Below, in pieces: positions 35,933 through 46,755 of a DNA stretch of 64,000 bases; within the stretch, counting starts at the first letter, position 1, and every line of letters starts with the position of its first letter. The stretch is from Toxoplasma gondii ME49 (lineage: Eukaryota; Apicomplexa; Conoidasida; Eucoccidiorida; Sarcocystidae). The position numbers and the translations under genes are program-made. A model generated the notes under the pieces. That model was not told where the DNA came from, did no database searches, and saw only the letters and a list, made by a program, of their open reading frames with translations. The stretch spans positions 2,323,817-2,387,816 of the forward strand of contig NC_031473.1 in the NCBI RefSeq assembly GCF_000006565.2, read 5' to 3'.

Positions 35933-38837
35933 CAGGCATTTCCGTCGCGAATGAGGGTGCTGGTGTGACTCTCGTTTGCAGGTTCTTTACTTTTGCTTTT
36001 ATTTTTTTAACAAATCTGCTCGCAGGGAAGAGCTTGGGGCCGGAGAGGCGCCCAGGGAGGAGGCGGGAGAGCCTCGGGAGTTGCGTTCTCTCTCCGGACG
36101 TCGCCAAACTCTGGAGGAATCTTTTTCTCTTCTCTGTCGAGTTTTCCTTGCGCCGGATGTTCTTGGAGAGTCTGCGTGGACACCGGCGAACGGTGCGTGT
36201 GGGGAGGAGCGTCGACAGCTCCTCCAAGAGAAGTGGAGGAAGCTTTTCAGCTTAGATTTCTACTCCGAGCTCTTGGTAAGCTGAAAACTGTGAGGGAAGG
36301 ACAGATGCCGCGGCCGCGAAGCGGAAGACTGTGTGTCGGGGAAGAACATCAAGAGGTTACAGGAGACAAATGAGGAAGCAGTTGTGGTTCTTTTCTTTTG
36401 ATTCTCTCCATTTTGTCGCTTCGTTGTCTTCCGACTTTCTCTCTGTTTTTTCTCTTTTCGTTTTTCCCGTCTCTCTTTTTCGCGTGCTTTCTCGCCTTTT
36501 CTTTGCGTGGTTGCCTGGGCTTCTTGGTGGTTTCGAGTCCCCTTTTTGTGGACGTCTGTTCTCTGCTTTTTTTTACTTTTGCGGCGTTTTTCGCGGCCGT
36601 CGGCGCTGCCTGTCCGCAGGGCACCTTCGAGCTGGTCAACGTCGACATCGAATTTGACAGTCCCCTGAACGCGCGCGTCGCGTCTGCTCTGTCGCTTCGG
36701 CCATGCAAAGCAGTGAGGAGGCGCCGCGGAGTCCGAGTTGCCTTCCACACATGAACGTTCAGAAGCTGTGGCGAAGCCGGGCCCAGCCGAGCGAAGCCGC
36801 CGACTGGAAATTTGTCGTTCGTTCTCTCCCCGTCCTTGTCTGTCGTGCAGCTGCTTCGCCTGGTGAAGAAAGTCGTTGCCTGCGAAGACGTTATCGACGC
36901 GGAGAGCCTTGAGGCCGGAGCCAGAGGCGCGCTGGATCGTGAGTCCTTCCTGCGGACGGAGGGAGAGGAACGAGGAAGAAGGGAAGGCGAAGGAGAAGGG
37001 GAAGCAGACAAAGGAAGAAGGCGCAAGACAGGAGGAGAGACGAAGAGGAAGATGAAGAGGTCGCAGATGATGAGGGGAAGGGAGGGAAGACGAAGATGAA
37101 TGGGGAGACAGAGACCTCAAGAGGAAACGAACGGTGCATGCAGGCGAGTCAGCTTTTCTTCTCTCGTCGCTGGATGGTGCTGGCCTTCTCGAGAGGTGCA
37201 TCCATGCGCGGAGTTCCGTTTCTCTCTCCAATTGTTCGCGTTTTTTTCAGGCGACTCGAATTCCGAGGACATGGAGGAGTGGAAAACTCTCGTCGAGGAC
37301 CTTCTTCCACCTTTCCTGGGAGTCGGACTCTTCAGAGCAGTGTCGATGACGAACCATTCCTGCTGGCCGAACGCAGAGGTCGATTATCCGTTCCTCACCA
37401 ACGCTGCTCAAGTATCGGCACACAGAGCGACCCATTTCTCCTGCCTCGCTGTTTGCGTCTGAGTCGCCTCTTGGATGCCTGGACTCCGATGCCATTGAAA
37501 CGAACTCTGCTCTCTGCATGCATGCAAGGGAAAACTACGCAGTCGTTCTCGGCGCCGTCCGTCGAGTGCCGGCGCCTGCGCGCCTGGCCCACTCGGAGCG
37601 TTTGCATGCTTGCATCTTTGCCTCCATTTCTGTTTCTGGAAATCCGCACACCGACCAGTGTTGCTCTCGCTCTCTCTTTCTCCTTCTCGTCTCTCTCCTT
37701 CTGACTGTGTCACTCGGTACTACACAGGCATCTCTGCACCTGTCTCCCCATCTCTTCTCGACGTCCAGCTTTCTTGTCGCCTCTCTGTCTTGTTTTTCCT
37801 GGGACCTTGGTTCGAAGCAGAAAGAGAAAGCAACCGAGAACGGAGCTGTGGACCTGGAGAAACATGCCTCGTCGAGTCTCTCTGCTGCCCCATGCAGGTG
37901 ACGGCGCTGCGGGACATCGCCGAGAAGGAAGAAATTCTTCTCTCTTACATCGACGAGTCTCTCCCTCTGGCAGAGAGACAGCGCCTCCTCAAAAGCGTAC
38001 GCGTTTCTTCTCCTCTTCTCCGCAGAGAGAACTGGACGCGGGTGACCGGCATGGCTTCGCGAAGACTACCAGACGCGAGGCAAACGAAGTCTTGACGTTA
38101 TTCAATCTTCACAAAGAACGTCACTGTGTGCTGCCATGTGCACTCCCCCCCTTGCATGCATCCGCAGAAAAAGACATACAGAAGAAACGGGGACTCTGAG
38201 GACTGCTGCGTTTCTTCGGCTCACTCTCCCAGGCCACTGACGCATGAACTCACATACGGTTTTTCGCCTTTGCACACTCACACACAGATTCGCGCGTCTG
38301 CATTTGTATGTCTACTCTTTTATATGCGCGGAGTTCCAACTGGGCCTAGCTGGGGACGTAAGCGTATATCCAGATGCTTGCAGATGTCGCAAAACATCTC
38401 GACATGCGCGTATAAAATAAAAAGCGAAGAAGGAAGCGTCCTTCAAAGAGAGAAAAAGCTTCGCCAGCAACAGGCCCGAAAGAGGTAAAGCCTAGTTGGG
38501 CAAAGCTATACATATCGATCTATGCGTCACTGCGAATGCGTAGATCTGCTTGCATGCTTGTTATCGCAGCATTACAAGTTCACTTGTGGCTGCCAGCGTT
38601 GCCAAGTCGAGGTGAGAGGAAAGGCTGAATCTGGAGAGAGACGTTGGGTGAAGAGAGAAGAGGAAAGGAGACTGCAGAACTCGCCTTCTTTTTATTATTT
38701 ATCTTTTCCACATTGACGCACTTACGTTCACCCAGAGACAAAATACGCGTCCTCTCTTTTCTTCCAGATCTACGTAGCTTCCTTTGTTTAGTTATATTTA
38801 TATCTACACAGTTAAATTCACACAACGCATATATATA

Positions 38838-38870
<33 letters not shown>

Positions 38871-39838
38871 CTATGTGTGTGTGTGTGAATTCATGATTTC
38901 TTTGATTTATTCACAAAAGTGATTTATTTTTTGTTGATTTTGATCCACGTAGATGAGCTACATGTATCTGTACGTTTTCACACAGATGGTTTATTCCTAT
39001 TTATCTTTTTACTTGTGGCATTTATACGACTCCGCCTTCGTCGCAGGCCGCGTTTGTCTCGCCTCTGTCGACTGCTTCAGAGTCTGGAAGGGAGAACGAA
39101 GCGAATTTCTCAGAAGAGACAACCAGGTGGTTTTTGGGGGGAGGGGCGCCTTCTCAGGCAGACAGCGTCTTGAAATTATGTGCATCCTTTTTCCGATTAG
39201 TTCTCATGAGAAAGTCGCTCGTTTTTCTCAGGCCGCGGCGACACTGCTGGCGAGACGAGGTGCACTGCCCACTGAAAATGCAGGAGCCTTGGTGAGGAAA
39301 AGAAGCAAAGGACTAGGAGCGACCTGTTCGACGCACGGTTCATCTCTGCTCGACTAAAAGAGAACAATTCGTCCACGAGAGGCTCCTCGCTCTCACCTGC
39401 TCTGTTGTTAATTCTTTGCCTTTAGCCACAGACAGGCGCCCGCCTGGTTGCGCATCTGAAGGATCCGATAGAAGGCATGTGCCTTTTCTTGTCAAGTTAC
39501 AGAGTTGTTAGTGAGGTCCGGTTCGTCTTGAAAATCTCTCTCACTGTGTGCATCTCTAGCTGTCTAGATATATGCTTCAAGTGACATTCGCTTCACCTTG
39601 TAAACTGAGATTTTGAAAGACGCGTCAATTAGCTCGTGCAGTCGCCTAGCATCCACATCCGAACCATGAATGCAAAAAAGTGAAATTCCCCGTTTTCTTC
39701 TTCTTTTACAAGGACGCGATTGCTGGTGCCACCGGCCTCTCCCCTTCGCTGGTCGACGAAGTTCTTTCCTTTATCGCCGCTTGTTCAAATTCCGAAGAAC
39801 CGCATGCAGCCGAGAGTGTCTGCGGAATCCCCTCCTGA
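31065..39838 (+). CDS. SET/MYND (SMYD-like) protein lysine methyltransferase, 532 residues
   Basis: Predicted to transfer methyl from S-adenosylmethionine to protein lysine (family knowledge). Fourteen exons stay in phase: 31065-31316, 32126-32178, 33625-33706, 34068-34142, 34478-34598, 35239-35335, 36026-36275, 36620-36712, 36851-36938, 37251-37411, 37898-37996, 38570-38611, 39232-39291 and 39713-39838. The SET start is GRGLLARRSFKKGE then VICNDAEPL (about 70-95). A MYND-type zinc finger interrupts it (PCDRKCGVVYCSEEH at 138-152, then H162 and C166). An inserted Glu/Arg-rich segment comes next. The SET core follows: GVGLFRAVSMTNHSCWPNAE (NHSC at 405-408) and ALRDIAEKEEILLSYID (427-443). The post-SET cysteines are FTCGCQRC (461-468). 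The first MYND cysteine pair looks incomplete (only C132). The acceptors at 35239 and 39713 are AAG rather than CAG or TAG. Exon 3 and the last two exons rest on phase more than on homology. Confidence 0.85.
31394..31455. repeat. (TA)n and TACA microsatellite in the first SMYD intron
   Basis: Alternating ACATATATAT units directly after exon 1. Related tracts occur in later introns of the same gene, at about 35896-35935 and 38828-38890 (the latter ending in a TG run). Confidence 0.85.
32932..33035. repeat. Compound ATGT, ATGA and TA microsatellite in an SMYD intron
   Basis: ACAT, TATG, AATG and long TA runs follow each other over about 100 bp between exons 2 and 3. A poly-G run of about 13 bases lies further on, near 33975. 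Confidence 0.85.
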
Positions 39839-41281
39839 GTTGTGGGGTCAGGCGCGACGAGACAGGCGAAGGAGACAGTTCGACCTCGAGTGAATGCGCG
39901 CATGCAAACGCGTTGGCTGCGATGTTCGAACTTCCCAGAGAAAAGACAAGTGACGCCAGAGAGAGAGACACCCTGTGAAAAATGTAAAAGACGAAGGCAG
40001 TAAGTACTCTACCATGCAACAAGTAAAAATGTGAGAGAGCACCTCATTTAAAACATATAAGAGGCGCGTTGCTTGTAAAAGAACGCCCCATGTCATAGTC
40101 AAGAGCATACCCAGAGGGAATCGTTTTTCGGCGAGAAAATGAGGGAGAAGAGTGCCGAGGCAGAGAAAGTGTGAAGAAGGAAGTTTCGCATCCGCGAATC
40201 GAAGCGTGCATCCCCCATTTCCTCTCGGAGACTGACGAAACGCATGCTTATCAGGTGCGTGCCAAAAAAACGCAAACCAGAAGGTACGCGGAAGATCCAT
40301 GGATAGAGGGAGGTGACGAGAGGATGGAACGAGAGATGAAGTAGACAATGTAAAATGGAGCTTCGAAAAGAGAAACAAAGTGCGAAGATGCAGCGCTGGA
40401 AGGTACAGTTATTTCATGATCTCGGCTGCGGCGGGAAGAAGCAAAAAGCGCAGAAAACACTCTCCATTTCAGAGATCGAGACTTGTCAGCTTTAATTTCT
40501 GCACAAGCTTCCGCCCTTGTAGTGCCATGCCCATCCCCGTGGTGGCTGTCACCGTTTTTTTCTATTTTAATAAAATATGTTTTCCGACAAACAACTCATG
40601 TCGCTTCCATAAAACTCCGACACCATGCAAGGAAGTCAACTTGGCCTTTATCTCTCGATTATCTCGCTCTGTCTGTCTGTATCTCTACATGTCGCTTCCG
40701 CTGTCGCAGCCTCTCTCTCTCCCTGTCTTTTAGTGTCTTTCTGTCAGTATCTCGCTTTGGACTTCGCTCTCGGCGAGTCCTGTGTCTCTCCTGGCGCTCT
40801 CGCGTACGCGTCGTGCGCGTCCTCTCTGTCCAGACTGACGAGAGGTTCGTGGGCAGGAGAACATGAATTCATGGAAAACCGGAGAAAAGGCATTTTCCGA
40901 TGGCAGACTCTCGCAAGGTGGATCCTAGACCTTACCAGCAGATTTATGACCTGAAGGAATCGTTTGAGTTCAGACTTGCTCTCGGACTCTCCCGAAAGCA
41001 ACGCACTGCTGGGATTGCAATTACGCGTGAGGGACAAGTTAAAGATAGGAAGCGAGAACCTCGGGGCATTCCTTGCCCTTGTAAACAAATCGACACTACA
41101 TTGAAGACCTGTGATGGAAGAGAAGAGAACGAAAAGAAGTACATCAAATAGAAGAACATGCGACGTTGATTCGTCCCCAAACAGAAAGTAGACACACGAC
41201 ACAAGTAGGCAAGAGCAGTGCGGCAGCTACGCCCCTTTGTCTTTTGACCTCGGTAGTAAATGCCGAGACAGAGAAAAACCC
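39839..41281. other. Convergent 3' spacer between the SMYD-like and PPCDC genes
   Basis: 1.4 kb between two converging stop codons, presumably the two 3' UTRs. Only short ORFs without family motifs are present. The stretch near 40640-40760 is a pyrimidine-rich CTCTCTGTCT tract. Confidence 0.6.
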
Positions 41282-43185
41282 TCAAAACCTTTGTGTCTGC
41301 ATAGAGCACGCAGACGCATCGCTCTGAGAGCAGTCTGTCTCTGTGTCTCCTCGAAGACGTCCGTTCTCTTCTCTCTCTTTTTCACTGAGAGGGCCAGGTG
41401 CAGGAGAGACGACGCGAAAAATCTCAGCCGCGACGCTCCGAGGAGGCGGCAGAGCTCCTACACCTGCAGCGAAGGGAAGAAAGAGAGAGAAAGGGACGGA
41501 AGCGCATGCGCGGTCAAACTGAAAAGCAGTCCAGTCTTGCCTACACCCTGTTCCTGCTCCTTCTTCCTTCTGTCAGGCAGCAGAAAAAAAACAAGGAGGA
41601 AACGAAGAGGGCGCAGCACTCGAGGGAAGACCGAAAAAGAAGAGGGGAGGGGGGCAAAAGCAAAGGGGGAGGAAGAGAACAGGACACAGAAGAAAGCGAA
41701 GGATGTGCAGGGATGGAGAGCCTACCTGTGTCTCCGCAAGCGAGAGTCTTCTCAACAGGGTCAACCACCTGAGAAGCGTCAAACAAGTTCTGTCACGAAC
41801 AAAAAACCTGACCGGAAAACGTAGAACGGGCCAGCGACACAGAGAAAGAAACCAAAGGAAAAGAACTGTGATCTGCCTCTTTTCTCCACCCAGCTGGCGT
41901 CTCTCTGTGAAAGACTCCCCCCGAGACACCAGCAACTGAAAATGCCTCTCAATCCCGTGTGTCGAGCTTCCCCTCTCTCCACGCGCGTTTCTCCTGTTTT
42001 TTCTACAGCCTCGTCGTTCTCTTTCTTCTCGCGCTTCTCTTCTCTGTCTCCTCACCTTGACTCCGAAGGAACGAAGAATGCTCAGCTGGTGAGCAGAGAC
42101 CGGGTGCTTCCACATGAGAGAGTTCATGGCGGGGAAAACGACGAACGGCTTTTCAAAGTCCCAAGCGCGAGCCACACAGGTCTGCATGCAAAAACGTGTG
42201 ATGCTGGGAAGAACATGCAGTGTACCTACACCGCAGCTGGCAGAGCGAGAGACAGGAAAAGTGGAACTGCCCAGAAGAGCGCTAGGACTGCAGAAGAAGA
42301 GGAGACGAGAGGATGAGGAAGAAGAGACGCGATCGCGGAGAGAGAGGAGAAGCGATGGAGTGAAAACGAAGACACGATGCACCTGTTTCCTTCACTTGCT
42401 CCAGAAGCGGCAAAGAGAAACTTCGAGACGCGCCTCACCACTAAATTGTCGCAGAGGCCTTGAGAGATCTTCGCGAGCGAGTTGGCGCTTAGAGGTGCAA
42501 TGGCAAAGACATCTGCCCATCTTCTCAGCTGAAAAATACATTAACAAAAGGCGAAGTGGAAACAAGAAACAAGTCTAACAGCGGGCGCTCCCCTCTCTGT
42601 ACTCGCATCTCTTTCCTGTTCCCCATGAAACAGGGCACCTGGACTTCTCGTCCATCGCGGACAGAACGGTGCATTTTGCGAGTCTCTCACGATGCTAAGC
42701 GCGCAGATGGACGCGCGCAGCTAACTGCCTCCACGCATGCGCATCTGTATGTTGACACGAGCAGACGTCTCTTTTCCTGTTGTGGGCGTAAGCATGCATG
42801 AACGTTTTTTTGTTCATGGCAATCGACGCAGCGTCGGTGCGTCCAGAGAGCCGCAGAGCGATACGTGAGAAGAGAAAGGGAAAGCCGTCGAAATGAAGAG
42901 TTGAAAGGACTGCATGCAGAAGACGTCGACCGCGGGGTGTACATATGAGCACTCGCATTTAAGTCCGCCAACACAGAGACATATGCACACACACCCAAGT
43001 CTGCAGAAACTTCTGTCTTATGCGTCATTGTGAGAGACTCGAGAAGAAGCCGACAGCCTACGGTTCTGTGTGATACCTTCTGCAAATACACAAAAAGAAA
43101 AGCAGATGTGCATATGTACATCTATGTAAAGATATGCATATTTCTACATACTTACACATGCGTACCACAAGTGCCTGAACATCGG

Positions 43186-43226
<41 letters not shown>

Positions 43227-44275
43227 TATACTTATCTATGTCTTTTGTAAAGGCGAGTGTATATGTGCTTGGAACTCGAGACGAAGACAGACATACCTCA
43301 ATATGGAGGACCGAATCCCCCTTCCGCTTCCAGGATTTCCAATCGTCCTCATCTCGGAGAACGTTTGAGGAGCAGCTCTCCAGGAAGTGACAAGCATCTT
43401 TCGTCGCGACTACTCTGAGCTGATGAAACCGACAACGAAACACCACAAAAGCAAGACAGTAGGAACGAAGGAGATAGGAAGGACGCTCATCGACACCCAG
43501 GGACGCTCACGAATATGCAGTCTTTTCTTCTCACTTCTTCTCCTCTAACGCGTCTCTCGTTGCCCTCAGCCTTCGGTTTCGTCTCCATCTCAGTGATCTG
43601 CTTCCACAGTCTCGCTCTCCAACTCGTTTGCTTCTCTCTCTTGCTCACTCGAATGCATGTTCTCTCTCGCTTTCGCTTCTCCTTCCTTTATCGGTTATCC
43701 CCTGATACGCCCAATCGTTCTCTTTGGTACCCTCAAATGGAGTTTATTATCGCTGCGGCGTCTGCGTGAGAGTCTGTTTTTTTCATTTCAGTTCTCCGTC
43801 TCCTTTGTGTTTCGCCTGTAGCCTGGGAGTTCTTTATTCTCGCTCGTTTCTTATCAAGGAGCCTCCTCCGTGTTTTCTGAGGTTCTAGAGTCCAGTTGCT
43901 CAAGGTGAAAACAGTTCCAAGAAGAACGCTTCTTTCTGCCCTCTTCCTATGTTGTTCGACGGGAGTCTCCTTCCAACGTACGTCGACGAAGATGTCTCTC
44001 CTCCGACCTTCAGCATGCAGTTCCTCCGCAATCTCGGGGACTTTTATCGCCGCCACACTGCCTGTGACAGCCAGAAGAACTTTCAGACGACCTGACTGAC
44101 AGCTGCGGTTTGCTTCTGCACCTCCAGTTTCTTGTGACACAGCACAAAGACTGCATGCGTCCCCCGACCGTCTGCCTTCCTCGAATACACGCCGATCCAC
44201 TTGGAGGGGAGAAGAGGAGGCGAAAGAAGATGGAGAGGAAGAAGAGGAAGAGTCAGACGAGGAAGAGAACGCCAT
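41282..44275 (-). CDS. PPCDC: Phosphopantothenoylcysteine decarboxylase, 285 residues
   Basis: FMN-dependent decarboxylation of 4'-phosphopantothenoylcysteine to 4'-phosphopantetheine in CoA biosynthesis (HFCD flavoprotein family). Six exons keep phase: 43982-44275, 43297-43419, 42439-42528, 42056-42181, 41726-41768 and 41282-41463. Key motifs are all present. The flavin-binding start is KVLLAVTGSVAAIK (65-78). The catalytic His is in VLHIE, at about 137, followed across the splice joint by LRRWADVFAIAPLSANSLAK. The substrate-binding motif is PAMNSLMW (186-193). The flexible flap Cys is in LACGDTG (C222). The active-site parts of plant HAL3 and human PPCDC are therefore conserved. A Ser-rich N-terminal extension (about residues 3-22) and a hydrophilic C-terminal tail after about residue 250 are lineage-specific. 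The ATG at 44275 is the first in frame; the frame is open further upstream but without an ATG. A pure HAL3-type phosphatase inhibitor role is less likely because the decarboxylase motifs are complete. Confidence 0.95.
43194..43223. repeat. (TA)n microsatellite in a PPCDC intron
   Basis: An uninterrupted TA run between PPCDC exons 2 and 3. Confidence 0.9.
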
Positions 44276-46755
44276 AGGACGCAGGGAGAGTGGCGCCGCG
44301 TAGAGGAATTCGAGAAGAGCGAGTGGAGGGAGAGGAAGTGAAGAACGGAGAGTCAACGCGGCCAAAGAGAGGGAAGGACGGAGAGGACAGGGCACTGGAC
44401 TCAGGGAGGAAAGGGCAAAGGAGAAGAGGAAAAACGACAGAGGAAGACAAGGCGCAGAAGGAGAAGGAGGGGGATAAAAAAAGACACAGCACTATCTGGA
44501 ATAAAGGCTGCGGAGGAAGAGAGGAATGGTGAAGAACTCAGAAGTGTCGACAGATCGGCAGAAAAGGCTGGGGAAACCTAAAAGAAAGGATTCAGAGGAA
44601 GAGAAGAAGCTGGACGAGAGACAGTCTCTTCGAGAAAAGCCGGCAGAGGACAGCAGCTGTTCCTTTTTATGCATTTCTCTGCAGAAGACATCGAGCACGG
44701 ATACGAATCAGTTGTTCTGAGAGGAGGAGGGGAGACAGATTCGAGCAAAACGAAAGAGGAAGCGGCAAGGCAAAAGGAGTAACGAGGAAAAGAACCATGA
44801 GCCTGAGGCAACACCAGGTGAGACGCCGTCTTCACGATGTCTCGAGAGAGACACCCACGGGCCGAGCGGCTGAGTTGCCGCTGACAGAGGAGCGGTACCT
44901 TTCACTTTTTTGCTTGTTCTCCTTCTCACATAGAACAGCGACCATTAAACCTACGGAAAAAAGAGAGACAAGCGTCTCCTCCTAGTTGGGCGAAGCTGCT
45001 GCAACGAGAGGCGCGACAGCCGAAGGGAAACAGCGCGTAAGCGGCCAGCGTGACTTCGGGGAGGCTCTTCGCGAGAAATGCCACCACCCGGTTAGCTCAC
45101 TTCGAAGCAAGAAAAGCAACGAGAAAGGAGAAGAGCGGAAGTGAGTCTCAGGAGAAACAAGCTGCCATGCGCGGGGGCTCTATTCGCGAGGCCGAACTCC
45201 AGCTGGCAGACTTTGCCGCCTGCATGCTGCGTCCAGACCTGGCGTTGCAGTGACCTCGAGAGATGCACGCGGATTCCGTCAAACCTTTCTGTTTTTCAAC
45301 AGCTGCTCTTGTCCGTTTCTGACGACGGAGAGAGAGACACACACACAGGGAAGGAACTCACGCAGAAAACGCCGCGTTTTCGGAGGCAGAGCTTCTTCTG
45401 CCTCCAACGCAAAATAGGCACGACTTTCGCGCTTCCGTCCAGAGCGCGCGAAAAAGTGCGACGTGTGCGCAGAAAACGCGCTGCAGACCGTTCGATCTTC
45501 GCCTTTGTCCGCGGCACACTTCTGATGCAGAAGGCTGCATTCGCTCCTTGCTTTTCAGGGGCGCTTCTGCATCGTGAGAGTTCCCAGATGCCTCTGCAAG
45601 TCCGCGAACCCCCATTGCAGCAGACACACATGCGGCAGAGGAAAAGGGCTGCGCGAAGAAAACGCTGGACAGCAGAGGCAGATGCCAAGAGAAAGAACAC
45701 CGCGGGAGTTTCTGCGGACAGGGGACCTGTGGACTTCTCCAGCACCCACACGCGTTCCCTCTTTTCACTCCTCTCGCTGTCTGTCGGTGAGCACGGGGAA
45801 AACGCCTCCATTTGTAAAGCTTTCTCCGCTGTCGCCCCAAGTGTACATACACCGCACAACCCTGTGTATGTGCGAGTCTGGCAGCGCATCAGCGGGCGAC
45901 CACATTTCCTCGGTTCTCGAGCTCCGCTTCCCGGCGGGCTTGCCAGCCCCTTCTCTTCACTGACACGCCAAGGACAGCTCGAGGAGCCGCGAGGAAGCTG
46001 ATTCTCTCCGTTTTACGTCGTCCCGCCACAGAAAAACCGCCCTCCAACGCCGCCTTCGCTTCTGAGGCTCACACCGCCAAGTTTGGGTGTATGTACACCG
46101 CGTTGTCTCAACGCGTCGGGCGCAGGCTGGACAAACGACCGTGCACACCGGGTCGTTTTTTTCCCCGTTTCAGTTCTTCGTCCCGCCTCTCTCGTCTCCT
46201 TTTCCGAATCTATACGAAGCAGGTTGCCCTCGGCTGTGCCGTGTCGTTTCTGCCTTCTACCGCCTCCGCCTCCCAGTGCGTCGCGCTGGACCTTCTCAGG
46301 TGTAGGCGCTAGCTGCTTGTTTTTCCTTTCCGTTTCTCCCTCCTCTTAGTGTGCCCCGTCGCCTCGGCCGACTCAGGACCTCCCCGAGTCGCCCTCGAGA
46401 CCCGAAGGATCTGTGAGAGGCGTCATCCGTGTATTGCTGTCGCCGCGCTTAGTAACCGCGAGACAAAACGACTACTCAGGCGCTAGGGATCGAGTGACTT
46501 CCGTCCCGAGTGTCGACGTAGCCACACACCGCTCCCCCGGAACTCGCCACTGCGCAGGTCGTCGGAGGCAGCGGCGCCTCTGAGGGATCGCAAGCGAGAC
46601 TGGTCATGCACCTCAGCTGAGGACGAAAAACCTTCGTCTTGGTGGGCGGAAACAGAAGATCAAGGCCGCGTCAAAGTCGGCAGCGAGGCTAGAGGAGAAC
46701 GCATTGGTCTGGAGACGCGGAGTCGCCCCTCTCAGCTCCTTCGCCCTCTGTAGCC
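44276..46755. promoter_or_regulatory. Divergent promoter region for PPCDC and the PSME4-like gene
   Basis: About 2.5 kb between two start codons on opposite strands. From 44276 to about 44750 it is purine-rich on the plus strand (pyrimidine-rich as a PPCDC leader). From about 45050 to 46000 it is GC-rich, with long overlapping ORFs on both strands: plus 45141-46001 (starting at GTG) and minus 45296-45889. Neither has a recognisable motif or an obvious splice connection. No TATA box is expected in this group and none is claimed. Confidence 0.5.

Noticed and set aside
39047..39126. Possible extra SMYD exon
   Set aside because: It has plausible AG and GT borders but ends in phase 2, which would throw the following two exons into poor frames. 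Skipping it joins CQVE to AAATLLARR in phase.
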